From contig LSRY02000015.1 of assembly GCA_001643675.2 (NCBI GenBank), forward strand, positions 5,001 to 69,000: 64,000 nt of DNA, read 5' to 3'. Numbering within the stretch: the first letter of the stretch is position 1; every line of letters starts with the position of its first letter. The DNA is from Monocercomonoides exilis. Lineage: Eukaryota > Preaxostyla > Oxymonadida > Polymastigidae. This document shows, one piece after another, positions 1 through 13,700 of this stretch. A program made the position numbers and the translations under genes. The notes beneath the pieces are model-generated. The model searched no databases. It was not told the origin of the DNA and saw nothing but the letters and a program-made list of their open reading frames with translations.

Positions 1-3000
1 TTTTGCGGGCGGAGGGCGCGGTAGAGTGGTGTTCACGCAGGCCACAGGAGCCAGGGAGCTATTCACCGAATTTTGTAATTTTTATCGAAAGAAAAGATAA
101 TGTTGAGTGATATTTCGGGTGAGAGGGCCCTTTCAGAGGGAAAAGACCTTCCCACCCAAAAATATCAATGAAATATTTCTCAAAACAATTACAAAGTGTG
201 TGAGAATGGGGAGAGTGTGATGGAGGGCGTTGCAAGGCGCTCCCCACGCTCGACGAGCCGGAAGGAACGCTGCGCGCTGCCCTAGGCTGGCCTTTCCAGT
301 CATTTCACTGAAATAACCGAATTTTTCTTTGTTTTTTTTTTGCGGGGCGGGGAGGGCGCGGTGAGTGGTGTGGCCTGCTGTGCAGGCCACAGGAGCCAGG
401 GAGCTATTCACACGAATTTTGTAATTTTTATCGAAAGAAAAGATATCACAAGATTTGGTGTTGAGTGATATTTCGGGTGAGAGGGCCCTTTCAGAGGGAA
501 AAGACCTTCCCACCCAAAAATATCAATGAAATATTTCTCAAAACAATTACAAAGTGTGTGAGAATGGGGAGAGTGTGATGGAGGGCGTTGCAAGGCGCTC
601 CCCACGCTCGACGAGCCGGAAGGAACGCTGCGCGCTGCCCTAGGCCTTTTCCAGTCATTTCACTGAAATAACCGAATTTTCTTTGTTTTTTTTTTTTTGC
701 GGGGCGGGGAGGGCGCGGTGAGTGGTGTGGCCTGCTGTGCAGGCCACAGGAGCCAGGGAGCTATTCACACGAATTTTGTAATTTTTATCGAAAGAAAAGA
801 TATCACAAGATTTGGTGTTGAGTGATATTTCGGGTGAGAGGGCCCTTTCAGAGGGAAAAGACCTTCCCACCCAAAAATATCAATGAAATATTTCAAAACA
901 ATTACAAAGTGTGTGAGAATGGGGGAGAGTGTGATGGGAGGGCGTTGCAAGGCGCTCCCCACTCTCGACGAGCCGGAAGGAACGCGCTGCGCGCTGCCCT
1001 AGGCCTTTTCCAGTCATTTCACTGAAATAACCGAATTTTCTTTGTTTTTTTTTTGCGGGGCGGGAGGGCGCGGTGGAGTGGTGTGGCCTGCTGTGCAGGC
1101 CACAGGAGCCAGGGAGCTATTCACACGAATTTTGTAATTTTTATCGAAAGAAAAGATTGACAAGATTTGTGTTGAGTGATATTTCGGGTGAGAGGGCCCT
1201 TTCAGAGGGAAAGACCTTCCCACCCAAAAATATCAATGAAATATTTCTCAAAACAATTACAAAGTGTGTGAGAATGGGGGAGAGTGTGATGGGAGGGCGT
1301 TGCAAGGCGCTCCCCACGCTCTCGAGCCGGAAGGAACGCTGCGCGCTGCCCTAGGCCTTTTCCAGTCATTTCACTGAAATAACCGAATTTTCTTTGTTTT
1401 TTTTTGCGGGGCGGAGGGCGCGTTAGGAGGTGGTGGCCTGCTGTGCAGGCCACAGGAGCCAGGGAGCTATTCACACGAATTTTGTAATTTTTATCGAAAG
1501 AAAAGATATCACAAGATTTGGTGTTGAGTGATATTTCGGGTGAGAGGGCCCTTTCAGAGAGGGAAAAGACCTTCCCACCCAAAAATATCAATGAAATATT
1601 TCTCAAAACAATTACAAAGTGTGTGAGAATGGGGGAGAGTGTGATGGGAGGGCGTTGCAAGGCGCTCCCCACGCTCGACGAGCCGGAAGGAACGCTGCGC
1701 GCTGCCCTAGGCCTTTTCCAGTCATTTCACTGAAATAACCGAATTTTCTTTGTTTTTTTTTTTTTGCGGGGCGGGGAGGGCGCGGTGGGAGTGTGGCCTG
1801 CTGTGCAGGCCACAGGAGCCAGGGAGCTATTCACACGAATTTTGTAATTTTTATCGAAAGAAAAGATATCACAAGATTTGGTGTTGAGTGATATTTCGGG
1901 TGAGAGGGCCCTTTCAGAGGGAAAAGACCTTCCCACCCAAAAATATCAATGAAATATTTCTCAAAACAATTACAAAGTGTGTGAGAATGGGGGAGAGTGT
2001 GATGGGAGGGCGTTGCAAGGCGCTCCCCACGCTCGACGAGCCGGAAGGAACGCGCTGCGCTGCCCTAGGCCTTTTCCAGTCATTTCACTGAAATAACCGA
2101 ATTTTCTTTGTTTTTTTTTTTTGCGGGGCGGGAGGGCGCGGTGAGTGGTGGCCTGCTGTGCAGGCCACAGGAGCCAGGGAGCTATTCACACGAATTTTGT
2201 AATTTTTATCGAAAGAAAAGATATCACAAGATTTGTGTTGAGTGATATTTCGGTGAGAGGGCCCTTTCAGAGGGAAAAGACCTTCCCACCCAAAAATATC
2301 AATGAAATATTTCTCAAAACAATTACAAAGTGTGTGAGAATGGGGGAGAGTGTGATGGAGGGCGTTGCGGGGCGCTCCCCACGCTCGACGAGCCGGAAGG
2401 AACGCTGCGCGCTGCCCTAGGCCTTTTCCAGTCATTTCACTGAAATAACCGAATTTTCTTTGTTTTTTTTTGCGGGGCGGGGAGGGCGCGGTGAGTGGTG
2501 TGGCCTGCTGTGCAGGCCACAGGAGCCAGGGAGCTATTCACACGAATTTTGTAATTTTTATCGAAAGAAAAGATATCACAAGATTTGGTGTTGAGTGATA
2601 TTTCGGGTGAGAGGGCCCTTTCAGAGGGAAAAGACCTTCCCACCCAAAAATATCAATGAAATATTTCTCAAAACAATTACAAAGTGTGTGAGAATGGGGG
2701 AGAGTGTGATGGGAGGGCGTTGCAAGGCGCTCCCCACGCTCGACGAGCCGGAAGGAACGCTGCGCGCTGCCCTAGGCCTTTTCCAGTCATTTCACTGAAA
2801 TAACCGAATTTTCTTTGTTTTTTTTTTGCGGGGCGGGGAGGGCGCGGTGAGTGGTGTGGCCTGCTGTGCAGGCCACAGGAGCCAGGGAGCTATTCACACG
2901 AATTTTGTAATTTTTATCGAAAGAAAAGATATCACAAGATTTGTGTTGAGTGATATTTCGGGTGAGAGGGCCCTTTCAGAGGGAAAAGACCTTCCCACCC

Positions 3001-3529
3001 AAAAATATCAATGAAATATTTCTCAAAAACACCACAAAGTGTGTGAGAATGGGGGAGAGTGTGATGGGAGGGCGTTGCAAGGCGCTCCCCACGCTCGACG
3101 AGCCGGAAGGAACGCGCTGCGCGCTGCCCTAGGCCTTTTCCAGTCATTTCACTGAAATAACCGAATTTTCTTTGTTTTTTTTTGCGGGGCGGGGAGGGCG
3201 CGGTGAGTGGTGTGGCCTGCTGTGCAGGCCACAGGAGCCAGGGAGCTATTCACACGAATTTTGTAATTTTTATCGAAAGAAAAGATATCACAAGATTTGG
3301 TGTTGAGTGATATTTCGGGTGAGAGGGCCCTTTCAGAGGGAAAAGACCTTCCCACCCAAAAATATCAATGAAATATTTCTCAAAACAATTACAAAGTGTG
3401 TGAGAATGGGGAGAGTGTGATGGGAGGGCGTTGCAAGGCGCTCCCCACGCTCGACGAGCCGGAAGGAACGCGCTGCGCGCTGCCCTAGGCCTTTTCCAGT
3501 CAACCCTCACTGAAATAACCGAATTTTCT
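1..3529. repeat. Subtelomeric satellite, distal noisy block (about 10 copies)
   Basis: Ten head-to-tail copies of the same unit that fills 4,741-28,920. The anchor TTTCGGGTGAGAGG recurs near 112, 471, 826, 1186, 1538, 1893, 2247, 2600, 2955 and 3314, a spacing of about 355 bp. These copies differ from the main array mostly by small losses and gains of one or a few bases, for example the damaged hairpin arm near 30-50 and the missing stretch near 98-105. That error-like pattern suggests low-coverage or unpolished sequence rather than ancient divergence. The block lies outside the telomeric repeats as they are oriented here. Confidence 0.9.
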
Positions 3530-4740
3530 TAACCCTAACCCTAACCCTAACCCTGGGAGGGCGCGGTGGTGTGGCCTGCTGTGCAGGCCACCCTAACCAA
3601 CCCTAGCTATTTACACTAACCCTAACCCTAACCCTAACCCTATCACAACCCTTGGTGTTGAGTGATATTTCTGAGAGGGCCTTTCAGAGGGAAAGACCTT
3701 CCCTACCCAAACCCTAACCCTAAATATTTCCCAAAACCTAACAAAGTGTGTGAGAATGGGGGAGAGTAACCCTAACCCGTTGCAAGGCGCTAACCCACCC
3801 TAACGAGCCCTAACCCTAACCCTGCGCGCTGCCCTAGGCCTTTTCCAGTCATTCCCTAACCCTAACCGAATTTTCTTTAACCCTAACCCCGGGGAGGGCG
3901 CCCTAACCCTAACCCTAACTGTGCAGGCCACAGGAGCCAGGGACCTAACCACCCTAACCCCTAATTTTTATCGAAAAAAAGATATCACAAGATTTGGTGT
4001 TAACCCTAATATTTCGGGTGAGAACCCTTTCAGAGGAAAAGACCTTCCCACCCAAAAATATCAATGAAATAACCCTAACAAAACTTACCTAACCCTAAGA
4101 ACCCTAACCCTAACCCTAACCCTAACCCTAAGGCGCTCCCCACTCTACGAGCCGGAACCCTAACCCTAACCCTAACTGCCCTAGGCCTTTTCCTAGTCAA
4201 TTTCCCTAACCCTAACCGAATTTTCTTTGTTTTTTTTTAACCCTAAGGGCGCTAACCCTAACCTGGCCTGCTGTGCAACCCTAACCCTAACCCTAACCCT
4301 AACCCTAACCCTAACCCTAACCCCTAACCCTAACCCTAACCCTAACCCTAACCCTAACCCTAACCCTAACCCTAACCCCTAACCCTAAACCCTAACCTAA
4401 CCCTAACCCTAACCCTAACCCTAAATAACAACCTAACCCCTAACCCAAAACAACCCTACTAACCCTAACCTAATAACCCTAACCCTAACCCTAACCCTAA
4501 CCCTAACCCTAACCCTAACCCTAACCTAACCCTAACCCTAACCCTAACCCTAACCCTAACCCTAACCCTAACCCTAACCCTAAATAACCTAACCTTCCTT
4601 AACCCCTAACCCTAACCCTAACCTAACCCTAACCCTAACCCTAACCCTAACCCCTAACCCTAACCTAACCACACTAACCCTGTAACCCTAACCGAAAGAA
4701 AACCTAACCCTAACCTAACCCTAATAACCCTAACCTAACC
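3530..4740. repeat. Telomere repeats interleaved with satellite fragments
   Basis: CCCTAA repeats and satellite pieces alternate at a scale of 5-40 bases. Satellite landmarks still appear in roughly the right order and register: CTAGGCCTTTTCC near 3,490, 3,834 and 4,182, and the AGTGATATTTC anchor region near 3,661 and 4,007. Spacings are about 345-350 bp. From about 4,277 the tract becomes nearly pure CCCTAA with occasional CCCCTAA or CCTAA variants. The junction back to clean satellite is at about 4,741. A real sequence made by cutting and joining would not be expected to keep the satellite register, so a mixed consensus of telomeric and satellite reads is the simplest explanation. Confidence 0.85.
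4277..4740 (+). repeat. Telomeric repeat tract (CCCTAA)n
   Basis: Near-continuous CCCTAA hexamers, equal to TTAGGG on the other strand, with irregular units such as CCCCTAA, CCTAA and short insertions (for example around 4,426-4,470). CCCTAA on the plus strand is the orientation expected at the left end of a chromosome. TTAGGG-type telomeres are known from oxymonads, many other protists, fungi and animals, so this is not diagnostic alone. Confidence 0.9.
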
Positions 4741-7700
4741 TAGTTTCAGAGGGAAAAGACCTTCCCACCCAAAAATATCAATGAAATATTTCTCAAAACA
4801 ATTACAAAGTGTGTGAGAATGGGGGAGAGTGTGATGGGAGGGCGTTGCAAGGCGCTCCCCACGCTCGACGAGCCGGAAGGAACGCGCTGCGCGCTGCCCT
4901 AGGCCTTTTCCAGTCATTTCACTGAAATAACCGAATTTTCTTTGTTTTTTTTTTTTGCGGGGCGGGAGGGCGCGGTGAGTGGTGTGGCCTGCTGTGCAGG
5001 CCACAGGAGCCAGGGAGCTATTCACACGAATTTTGTAATTTTTATCGAAAGAAAAGATATCACAAGATTTGGTGTTGAGTGATATTTCGGGTGAGAGGGC
5101 CCTTTCAGAGGGAAAAGACCTTCCCACCCAAAAATATCAATGAAATATTTCTCAAAACAATTACAAAGTGTGTGAGAATGGGGGAGAGTGTGATGGGAGG
5201 GCGTTGCAAGGCGCTCCCCACGCTCGACGAGCCGGAAGGAACGCGCTGCGCGCTGCCCTAGGCCTTTTCCAGTCATTTCACTGAAATAACCGAATTTTCT
5301 TTGTTTTTTTTTTTTGCGGGGCGGGGAGGGCGCGGTGAGTGGTGTGGCCTGCTGTGCAGGCCACAGGAGCCAGGGAGCTATTCACACGAATTTTGTAATT
5401 TTTATCGAAAGAAAAGATATCACAAGATTTGGTGTTGAGTGATATTTCGGGTGAGAGGGCCCTTTCAGAGGGAAAAGACCTTCCCACCCAAAAATATCAA
5501 TGAAATATTTCTCAAAACAATTACAAAGTGTGTGAGAATGGGGGAGAGTGTGATGGGAGGGCGTTGCAAGGCGCTCCCCACGCTCGACGAGCCGGAAGGA
5601 ACGCGCTGCGCGCTGCCCTAGGCCTTTTCCAGTCATTTCACTGAAATAACCGAATTTTCTTTGTTTTTTTTTTGCGGGGCGGGGAGGGCGCGGTGAGTGG
5701 TGTGGCCTGCTGTGCAGGCCACAGGAGCCAGGGAGCTATTCACACGAATTTTGTAATTTTTATCGAAAGAAAAGATATCACAAGATTTGGTGTTGAGTGA
5801 TATTTCGGGTGAGAGGGCCCTTTCAGAGGGAAAAGACCTTCCCACCCAAAAATATCAATGAAATATTTCTCAAAACAATTACAAAGTGTGTGAGAATGGG
5901 GGAGAGTGTGATGGGAGGGCGTTGCAAGGCGCTCCCCACGCTCGACGAGCCGGAAGGAACGCTGCGCGCTGCCCTAGGCCTTTTCCAGTCATTTCACTGA
6001 AATAACCGAATTTTCTTTTGTTTTTTTTTTTTTTGCGGGGCGGGGAGGGCGCGGTGAGTGGTGTGGCCTGCTGTGCAGGCCACAGGAGCCAGGGAGCTAT
6101 TCACACGAATTTTGTAATTTTTATCGAAAGAAAAGATATCACAAGATTTGGTGTTGAGTGATATTTCGGGTGAGAGGGCCCTTTCAGAGGGAAAAGACCT
6201 TCCCACCCAAAAATATCAATGAAATATTTCTCAAAACAATTACAAAGTGTGTGAGAATGGGGGAGAGTGTGATGGGAGGGCGTTGCAAGGCGCTCCCCAC
6301 GCTCGACGAGCCGGAAGGAACGCTGCGCGCTGCCCTAGGCCTTTTCCAGTCATTTCACTGAAATAACCGAATTTTCTTTGTTTTTTTTTTTTTCGGGGCG
6401 GGGAGGGCGCGGTGAGTGGTGTGGCCTGCTGTGCAGGCCACAGGAGCCAGGGAGCTATTCACACGAATTTTGTAATTTTTATCGAAAGAAAAGATATCAC
6501 AAGATTTGGTGTTGAGTGATATTTCGGGTGAGAGGGCCCTTTCAGAGGGAAAAGACCTTCCCACCCAAAAATATCAATGAAATATTTCTCAAAACAATTA
6601 CAAAGTGTGTGAGAATGGGGAGAGTGTGATGGGAGGGCGTTGCAAGGCGCTCCCCACGCTCGACGAGCCGGAAGGAACGCTGCGCGCTGCCCTAGGCCTT
6701 TTCCAGTCATTTCACTGAAATAACCGAATTTTCTTTGTTTTTTTTTTTGCGGGGCGGGGAGGGCGCGGTGAGTGGTGTGGCCTGCTGTGCAGGCCACAGG
6801 AGCCAGGGAGCTATTCACACGAATTTTGTAATTTTTATCGAAAGAAAAGATATCACAAGATTTGGTGTTGAGTGATATTTCGGGTGAGAGGGCCCTTTCA
6901 GAGGGAAAAGACCTTCCCACCCAAAAATATCAATGAAATATTTCTCAAAACAATTACAAAGTGTGTGAGAATGGGGGAGAGTGTGATGGGAGGGCGTTGC
7001 AAGGCGCTCCCCACGCTCGACGAGCCGGAAGGAACGCGCTGCGCGCTGCCCTAGGCCTTTTCCAGTCATTTCACTGAAATAACCGAATTTTCTTTGTTTT
7101 TTTTTTTTGCGGGGCGGGGAGGGCGCGGTGAGTGGTGTGGCCTGCTGTGCAGGCCACAGGAGCCAGGGAGCTATTCACACGAATTTTGTAATTTTTATCG
7201 AAAGAAAAGATATCACAAGATTTGGTGTTGAGTGATATTTCGGGTGAGAGGGCCCTTTCAGAGGGAAAAGACCTTCCCACCCAAAAATATCAATGAAATA
7301 TTTCTCAAAACAATTACAAAGTGTGTGAGAATGGGGGAGAGTGTGATGGGAGGGCGTTGCAAGGCGCTCCCCACGCTCGACGAGCCGGAAGGAACGCGCT
7401 GCGCGCTGCCCTAGGCCTTTTCCAGTCATTTCACTGAAATAACCGAATTTTCTTTGTTTTTTTTTTTTTGCGGGGCGGGGAGGGCGCGGTGAGTGGTGTG
7501 GCCTGCTGTGCAGGCCACAGGAGCCAGGGAGCTATTCACACGAATTTTGTAATTTTTATCGAAAGAAAAGATATCACAAGATTTGGTGTTGAGTGATATT
7601 TCGGGTGAGAGGGCCCTTTCAGAGGGAAAAGACCTTCCCACCCAAAAATATCAATGAAATATTTCTCAAAACAATTACAAAGTGTGTGAGAATGGGGAGA

Positions 7701-10700
7701 GTGTGATGGGAGGGCGTTGCAAGGCGCTCCCCACGCTCGACGAGCCGGAAGGAACGCGCTGCGCGCTGCCCTAGGCCTTTTCCAGTCATTTCACTGAAAT
7801 AACCGAATTTTCTTTTGTTTTTTTTTTTTTGCGGGGCGGGGAGGGCGCGGTGAGTGGTGTGGCCTGCTGTGCAGGCCACAGGAGCCAGGGAGCTATTCAC
7901 ACGAATTTTGTAATTTTTATCGAAAGAAAAGATATCACAAGATTTGGTGTTGAGTGATATTTCGGGTGAGAGGGCCCTTTCAGAGGGAAAAGACCTTCCC
8001 ACCCAAAAATATCAATGAAATATTTCTCAAAACAATTACAAAGTGTGTGAGAATGGGGGAGAGTGTGATGGGAGGGCGTTGCAAGGCGCTCCCCACGCTC
8101 GACGAGCCGGAAGGAACGCGCTGCGCGCTGCCCTAGGCCTTTTCCAGTCATTTCACTGAAATAACCGAATTTTCTTTTGTTTTTTTTTTTTTTGCGGGGC
8201 GGGGAGGGCGCGGTGAGTGGTGTGGCCTGCTGTGCAGGCCACAGGAGCCAGGGAGCTATTCACACGAATTTTGTAATTTTTATCGAAAGAAAAGATATCA
8301 CAAGATTTGGTGTTGAGTGATATTTCGGGTGAGAGGGCCCTTTCAGAGGGAAAAGACCTTCCCACCCAAAAATATCAATGAAATATTTCTCAAAACAATT
8401 ACAAAGTGTGTGAGAATGGGGAGAGTGTGATGGGAGGGCGTTGCAAGGCGCTCCCCACGCTCGACGAGCCGGAAGGAACGCGCTGCGCGCTGCCCTAGGC
8501 CTTTTCCAGTCATTTCACTGAAATAACCGAATTTTCTTTGTTTTTTTTTTTGCGGGGCGGGGAGGGCGCGGTGAGTGGTGTGGCCTGCTGTGCAGGCCAC
8601 AGGAGCTCAGGGAGCTATTCACACGAATTTTGTAATTTTTATCGAAAGAAAAGATATCACAAGATTTGGTGTTGAGTGATATTTCGGGTGAGAGGGCCCT
8701 TTCAGAGGGAAAAGACCTTCCCACCCAAAAATATCAATGAAATATTTCTCAAAACAATTACAAAGTGTGTGAGAATGGGGGAGAGTGTGATGGGAGGGCG
8801 TTGCAAGGCGCTCCCCACGCTCGACGAGCCGGAAGGAACGCGCTGCGCGCTGCCCTAGGCCTTTTCCAGTCATTTCACTGAAATAACCGAATTTTCTTTG
8901 TTTTTTTTTTGCGGGGCGGGGAGGGCGCGGTGAGTGGTGTGGCCTGCTGTGCAGGCCACAGGAGCCAGGGAGCTATTCACACGAATTTTGTAATTTTTAT
9001 CGAAAGAAAAGATATCACAAGATTTGGTGTTGAGTGATATTTCGGGTGAGAGGGCCCTTTCAGAGGGAAAAGACCTTCCCACCCAAAAATATCAATGAAA
9101 TATTTCTCAAAACAATTACAAAGTGTGTGAGAATGGGGAGAGTGTGATGGGAGGGCGTTGCAAGGCGCTCCCCACGCTCGACGAGCCGGAAGGAACGCGC
9201 TGCGCGCTGCCCTAGGCCTTTTCCAGTCATTTCACTGAAATAACCGAATTTTCTTTGTTTTTTTTTTGCGGGGCGGGGAGGGCGCGGTGAGGTGGTGTGG
9301 CCTGCTGTGCAGGCCACAGGAGCCAGGGAGCTATTCACACGAATTTTGTAATTTTTATCGAAAGAAAAGATATCACAAGATTTGGTGTTGAGTGATATTT
9401 CGGGTGAGAGGGCCCTTTCAGAGGGAAAAGACCTTCCCACCCAAAAATATCAATGAAATATTTCTCAAAACAATTACAAAGTGTGTGAGAATGGGGGAGA
9501 GTGTGATGGGAGGGCGTTGCAAGGCGCTCCCCACGCTCGACGAGCCGGAAGGAACGCGCTGCGCGCTGCCCTAGGCCTTTTCCAGTCATTTCACTGAAAT
9601 AACCGAATTTTCTTTGTTTTTTTTTTTGCGGGGCGGGGAGGGCGCGGTGAGTGGTGTGGCCTGCTGTGCAGGCCACAGGAGCCAGGGAGCTATTCACACG
9701 AATTTTGTAATTTTTATCGAAAGAAAAGATATCACAAGATTTGGTGTTGAGTGATATTTCGGGTGAGAGGGCCCTTTCAGAGGGAAAAGACCTTCCCACC
9801 CAAAAATATCAATGAAATATTTCTCAAAACAATTACAAAGTGTGTGAGAATGGGGAGAGTGTGATGGGAGGGCGTTGCAAGGCGCTCCCCACGCTCGACG
9901 AGCCGGAAGGAACGCGCTGCGCGCTGCCCTAGGCCTTTTCCAGTCATTTCACTGAAATAACCGAATTTTCTTTGTTTTTTTTTTTTTGCGGGGCGGGGAG
10001 GGCGCGGTGAGTGGTGTGGCCTGCTGTGCAGGCCACAGGAGCCAGGGAGCTATTCACACGAATTTTGTAATTTTTATCGAAAGAAAAGATATCACAAGAT
10101 TTGGTGTTGAGTGATATTTCGGGTGAGAGGGCCCTTTCAGAGGGAAAAGACCTTCCCACCCAAAAATATCAATGAAATATTTCTCAAAACAATTACAAAG
10201 TGTGTGAGAATGGGGGAGAGTGTGATGGGAGGGCGTTGCAAGGCGCTCCCCACGCTCGACGAGCCGGAAGGAACGCGCTGCGCGCTGCCCTAGGCCTTTT
10301 CCAGTCATTTCACTGAAATAACCGAATTTTCTTTGTTTTTTTTTTTGCGGGGCGGGGAGGGCGCGGTGAGTGGTGTGGCCTGCTGTGCAGGCCACAGGAG
10401 CCAGGGAGCTATTCACACGAATTTTGTAATTTTTATCGAAAGAAAAGATATCACAAGATTTGGTGTTGAGTGATATTTCGGGTGAGAGGGCCCTTTCAGA
10501 GGGAAAAGACCTTCCCACCCAAAAATATCAATGAAATATTTCTCAAAACAATTACAAAGTGTGTGAGAATGGGGGAGAGTGTGATGGGAGGGCGTTGCAA
10601 GGCGCTCCCCACGCTCGACGAGCCGGAAGGAACGCGCTGCGCGCTGCCCTAGGCCTTTTCCAGTCATTTCACTGAAATAACCGAATTTTCTTTGTTTTTT

Positions 10701-13700
10701 TTTTTTTGCGGGGCGGGGAGGGCGCGGTGAGTGGTGTGGCCTGCTGTGCAGGCCACAGGAGCTCAGGGAGCTATTCACACGAATTTTGTAATTTTTATCG
10801 AAAGAAAAGATATCACAAGATTTGGTGTTGAGTGATATTTCGGGTGAGAGGGCCCTTTCAGAGGGAAAAGACCTTCCCACCCAAAAATATCAATGAAATA
10901 TTTCTCAAAACAATTACAAAGTGTGTGAGAATGGGGGAGAGTGTGATGGGAGGGCGTTGCAAGGCGCTCCCCACGCTCGACGAGCCGGAAGGAACGCGCT
11001 GCGCGCTGCCCTAGGCCTTTTCCAGTCATTTCACTGAAATAACCGAATTTTCTTTGTTTTTTTTTTGCGGGGCGGGGAGGGCGCGGTGGTGTGGCCTGCT
11101 GTGCAGGCCACAGGAGCCAGGGAGCTATTCACACGAATTTTGTAATTTTTATCGAAAGAAAAGATATCACAAGATTTGGTGTTGAGTGATATTTCGGGTG
11201 AGAGGGCCCTTTCAGAGGGAAAAGACCTTCCCACCCAAAAATATCAATGAAATATTTCTCAAAACAATTACAAAGTGTGTGAGAATGGGGGAGAGTGTGA
11301 TGGGAGGGCGTTGCAAGGCGCTCCCCACGCTCGACGAGCCGGAAGGAACGCGCTGCGCGCTGCCCTAGGCCTTTTCCAGTCATTTCACTGAAATAACCGA
11401 ATTTTCTTTGTTTTTTTTTTTGCGGGGCGGGGAGGGCGCGGTGAGTGGTGTGGCCTGCTGTGCAGGCCACAGGAGCCAGGGAGCTATTCACACGAATTTT
11501 GTAATTTTTATCGAAAGAAAAGATATCACAAGATTTGGTGTTGAGTGATATTTCGGGTGAGAGGGCCCTTTCAGAGGGAAAAGACCTTCCCACCCAAAAA
11601 TATCAATGAAATATTTCTCAAAACAATTACAAAGTGTGTGAGAATGGGGGAGAGTGTGATGGGAGGGCGTTGCAAGGCGCTCCCCACGCTCGACGAGCCG
11701 GAAGGAACGCGCTGCGCGCTGCCCTAGGCCTTTTCCAGTCATTTCACTGAAATAACCGAATTTTCTTTGTTTTTTTTTTTGCGGGGCGGGGAGGGCGCGG
11801 TGAGTGGTGTGGCCTGCTGTGCAGGCCACAGGAGCCAGGGAGCTATTCACACGAATTTTGTAATTTTTATCGAAAGAAAAGATATCACAAGATTTGGTGT
11901 TGAGTGATATTTCGGGTGAGAGGGCCCTTTCAGAGGGAAAAGACCTTCCCACCCAAAAATATCAATGAAATATTTCTCAAAACAATTACAAAGTGTGTGA
12001 GAATGGGGAGAGTGTGATGGGAGGGCGTTGCAAGGCGCTCCCCACGCTCGACGAGCCGGAAGGAACGCGCTGCGCGCTGCCCTAGGCCTTTTCCAGTCAT
12101 TTCACTGAAATAACCGAATTTTCTTTGTTTTTTTTTTTTTGCGGGGCGGGGAGGGCGCGGTGAGTGGTGTGGCCTGCTGTGCAGGCCACAGGAGCCAGGG
12201 AGCTATTCACACGAATTTTGTAATTTTTATCGAAAGAAAAGATATCACAAGATTTGGTGTTGAGTGATATTTCGGGTGAGAGGGCCCTTTCAGAGGGAAA
12301 AGACCTTCCCACCCAAAAATATCAATGAAATATTTCTCAAAACAATTACAAAGTGTGTGAGAATGGGGGAGAGTGTGATGGGAGGGCGTTGCAAGGCGCT
12401 CCCCACGCTCGACGAGCCGGAAGGAACGCGCTGCGCGCTGCCCTAGGCCTTTTCCAGTCATTTCACTGAAATAACCGAATTTTCTTTGTTTTTTTTTTGC
12501 GGGGCGGGGAGGGCGCGGTGAGTGGTGTGGCCTGCTGTGCAGGCCACAGGAGCCAGGGAGCTATTCACACGAATTTTGTAATTTTTATCGAAAGAAAAGA
12601 TATCACAAGATTTGGTGTTGAGTGATATTTCGGGTGAGAGGGCCCTTTCAGAGGGAAAAGACCTTCCCACCCAAAAATATCAATGAAATATTTCTCAAAA
12701 CAATTACAAAGTGTGTGAGAATGGGGAGAGTGTGATGGGAGGGCGTTGCAAGGCGCTCCCCACGCTCGACGAGCCGGAAGGAACGCGCTGCGCGCTGCCC
12801 TAGGCCTTTTCCAGTCATTTCACTGAAATAACCGAATTTTCTTTGTTTTTTTTTTTGCGGGGCGGGGAGGGCGCGGTGAGTGGTGTGGCCTGCTGTGCAG
12901 GCCACAGGAGCCAGGGAGCTATTCACACGAATTTTGTAATTTTTATCGAAAGAAAAGATATCACAAGATTTGGTGTTGAGTGATATTTCGGGTGAGAGGG
13001 CCCTTTCAGAGGGAAAAGACCTTCCCACCCAAAAATATCAATGAAATATTTCTCAAAACAATTACAAAGTGTGTGAGAATGGGGGAGAGTGTGATGGGAG
13101 GGCGTTGCAAGGCGCTCCCCACGCTCGACGAGCCGGAAGGAACGCGCTGCGCGCTGCCCTAGGCCTTTTCCAGTCATTTCACTGAAATAACCGAATTTTC
13201 TTTGTTTTTTTTTTTGCGGGGCGGGGAGGGCGCGGTGAGTGGTGTGGCCTGCTGTGCAGGCCACAGGAGCCAGGGAGCTATTCACACGAATTTTGTAATT
13301 TTTATCGAAAGAAAAGATATCACAAGATTTGGTGTTGAGTGATATTTCGGGTGAGAGGGCCCTTTCAGAGGGAAAAGACCTTCCCACCCAAAAATATCAA
13401 TGAAATATTTCTCAAAACAATTACAAAGTGTGTGAGAATGGGGGAGAGTGTGATGGGAGGGCGTTGCAAGGCGCTCCCCACGCTCGACGAGCCGGAAGGA
13501 ACGCGCTGCGCGCTGCCCTAGGCCTTTTCCAGTCATTTCACTGAAATAACCGAATTTTCTTTGTTTTTTTTTTTTTGCGGGGCGGGGAGGGCGCGGTGAG
13601 TGGTGTGGCCTGCTGTGCAGGCCACAGGAGCCAGGGAGCTATTCACACGAATTTTGTAATTTTTATCGAAAGAAAAGATATCACAAGATTTGGTGTTGAG

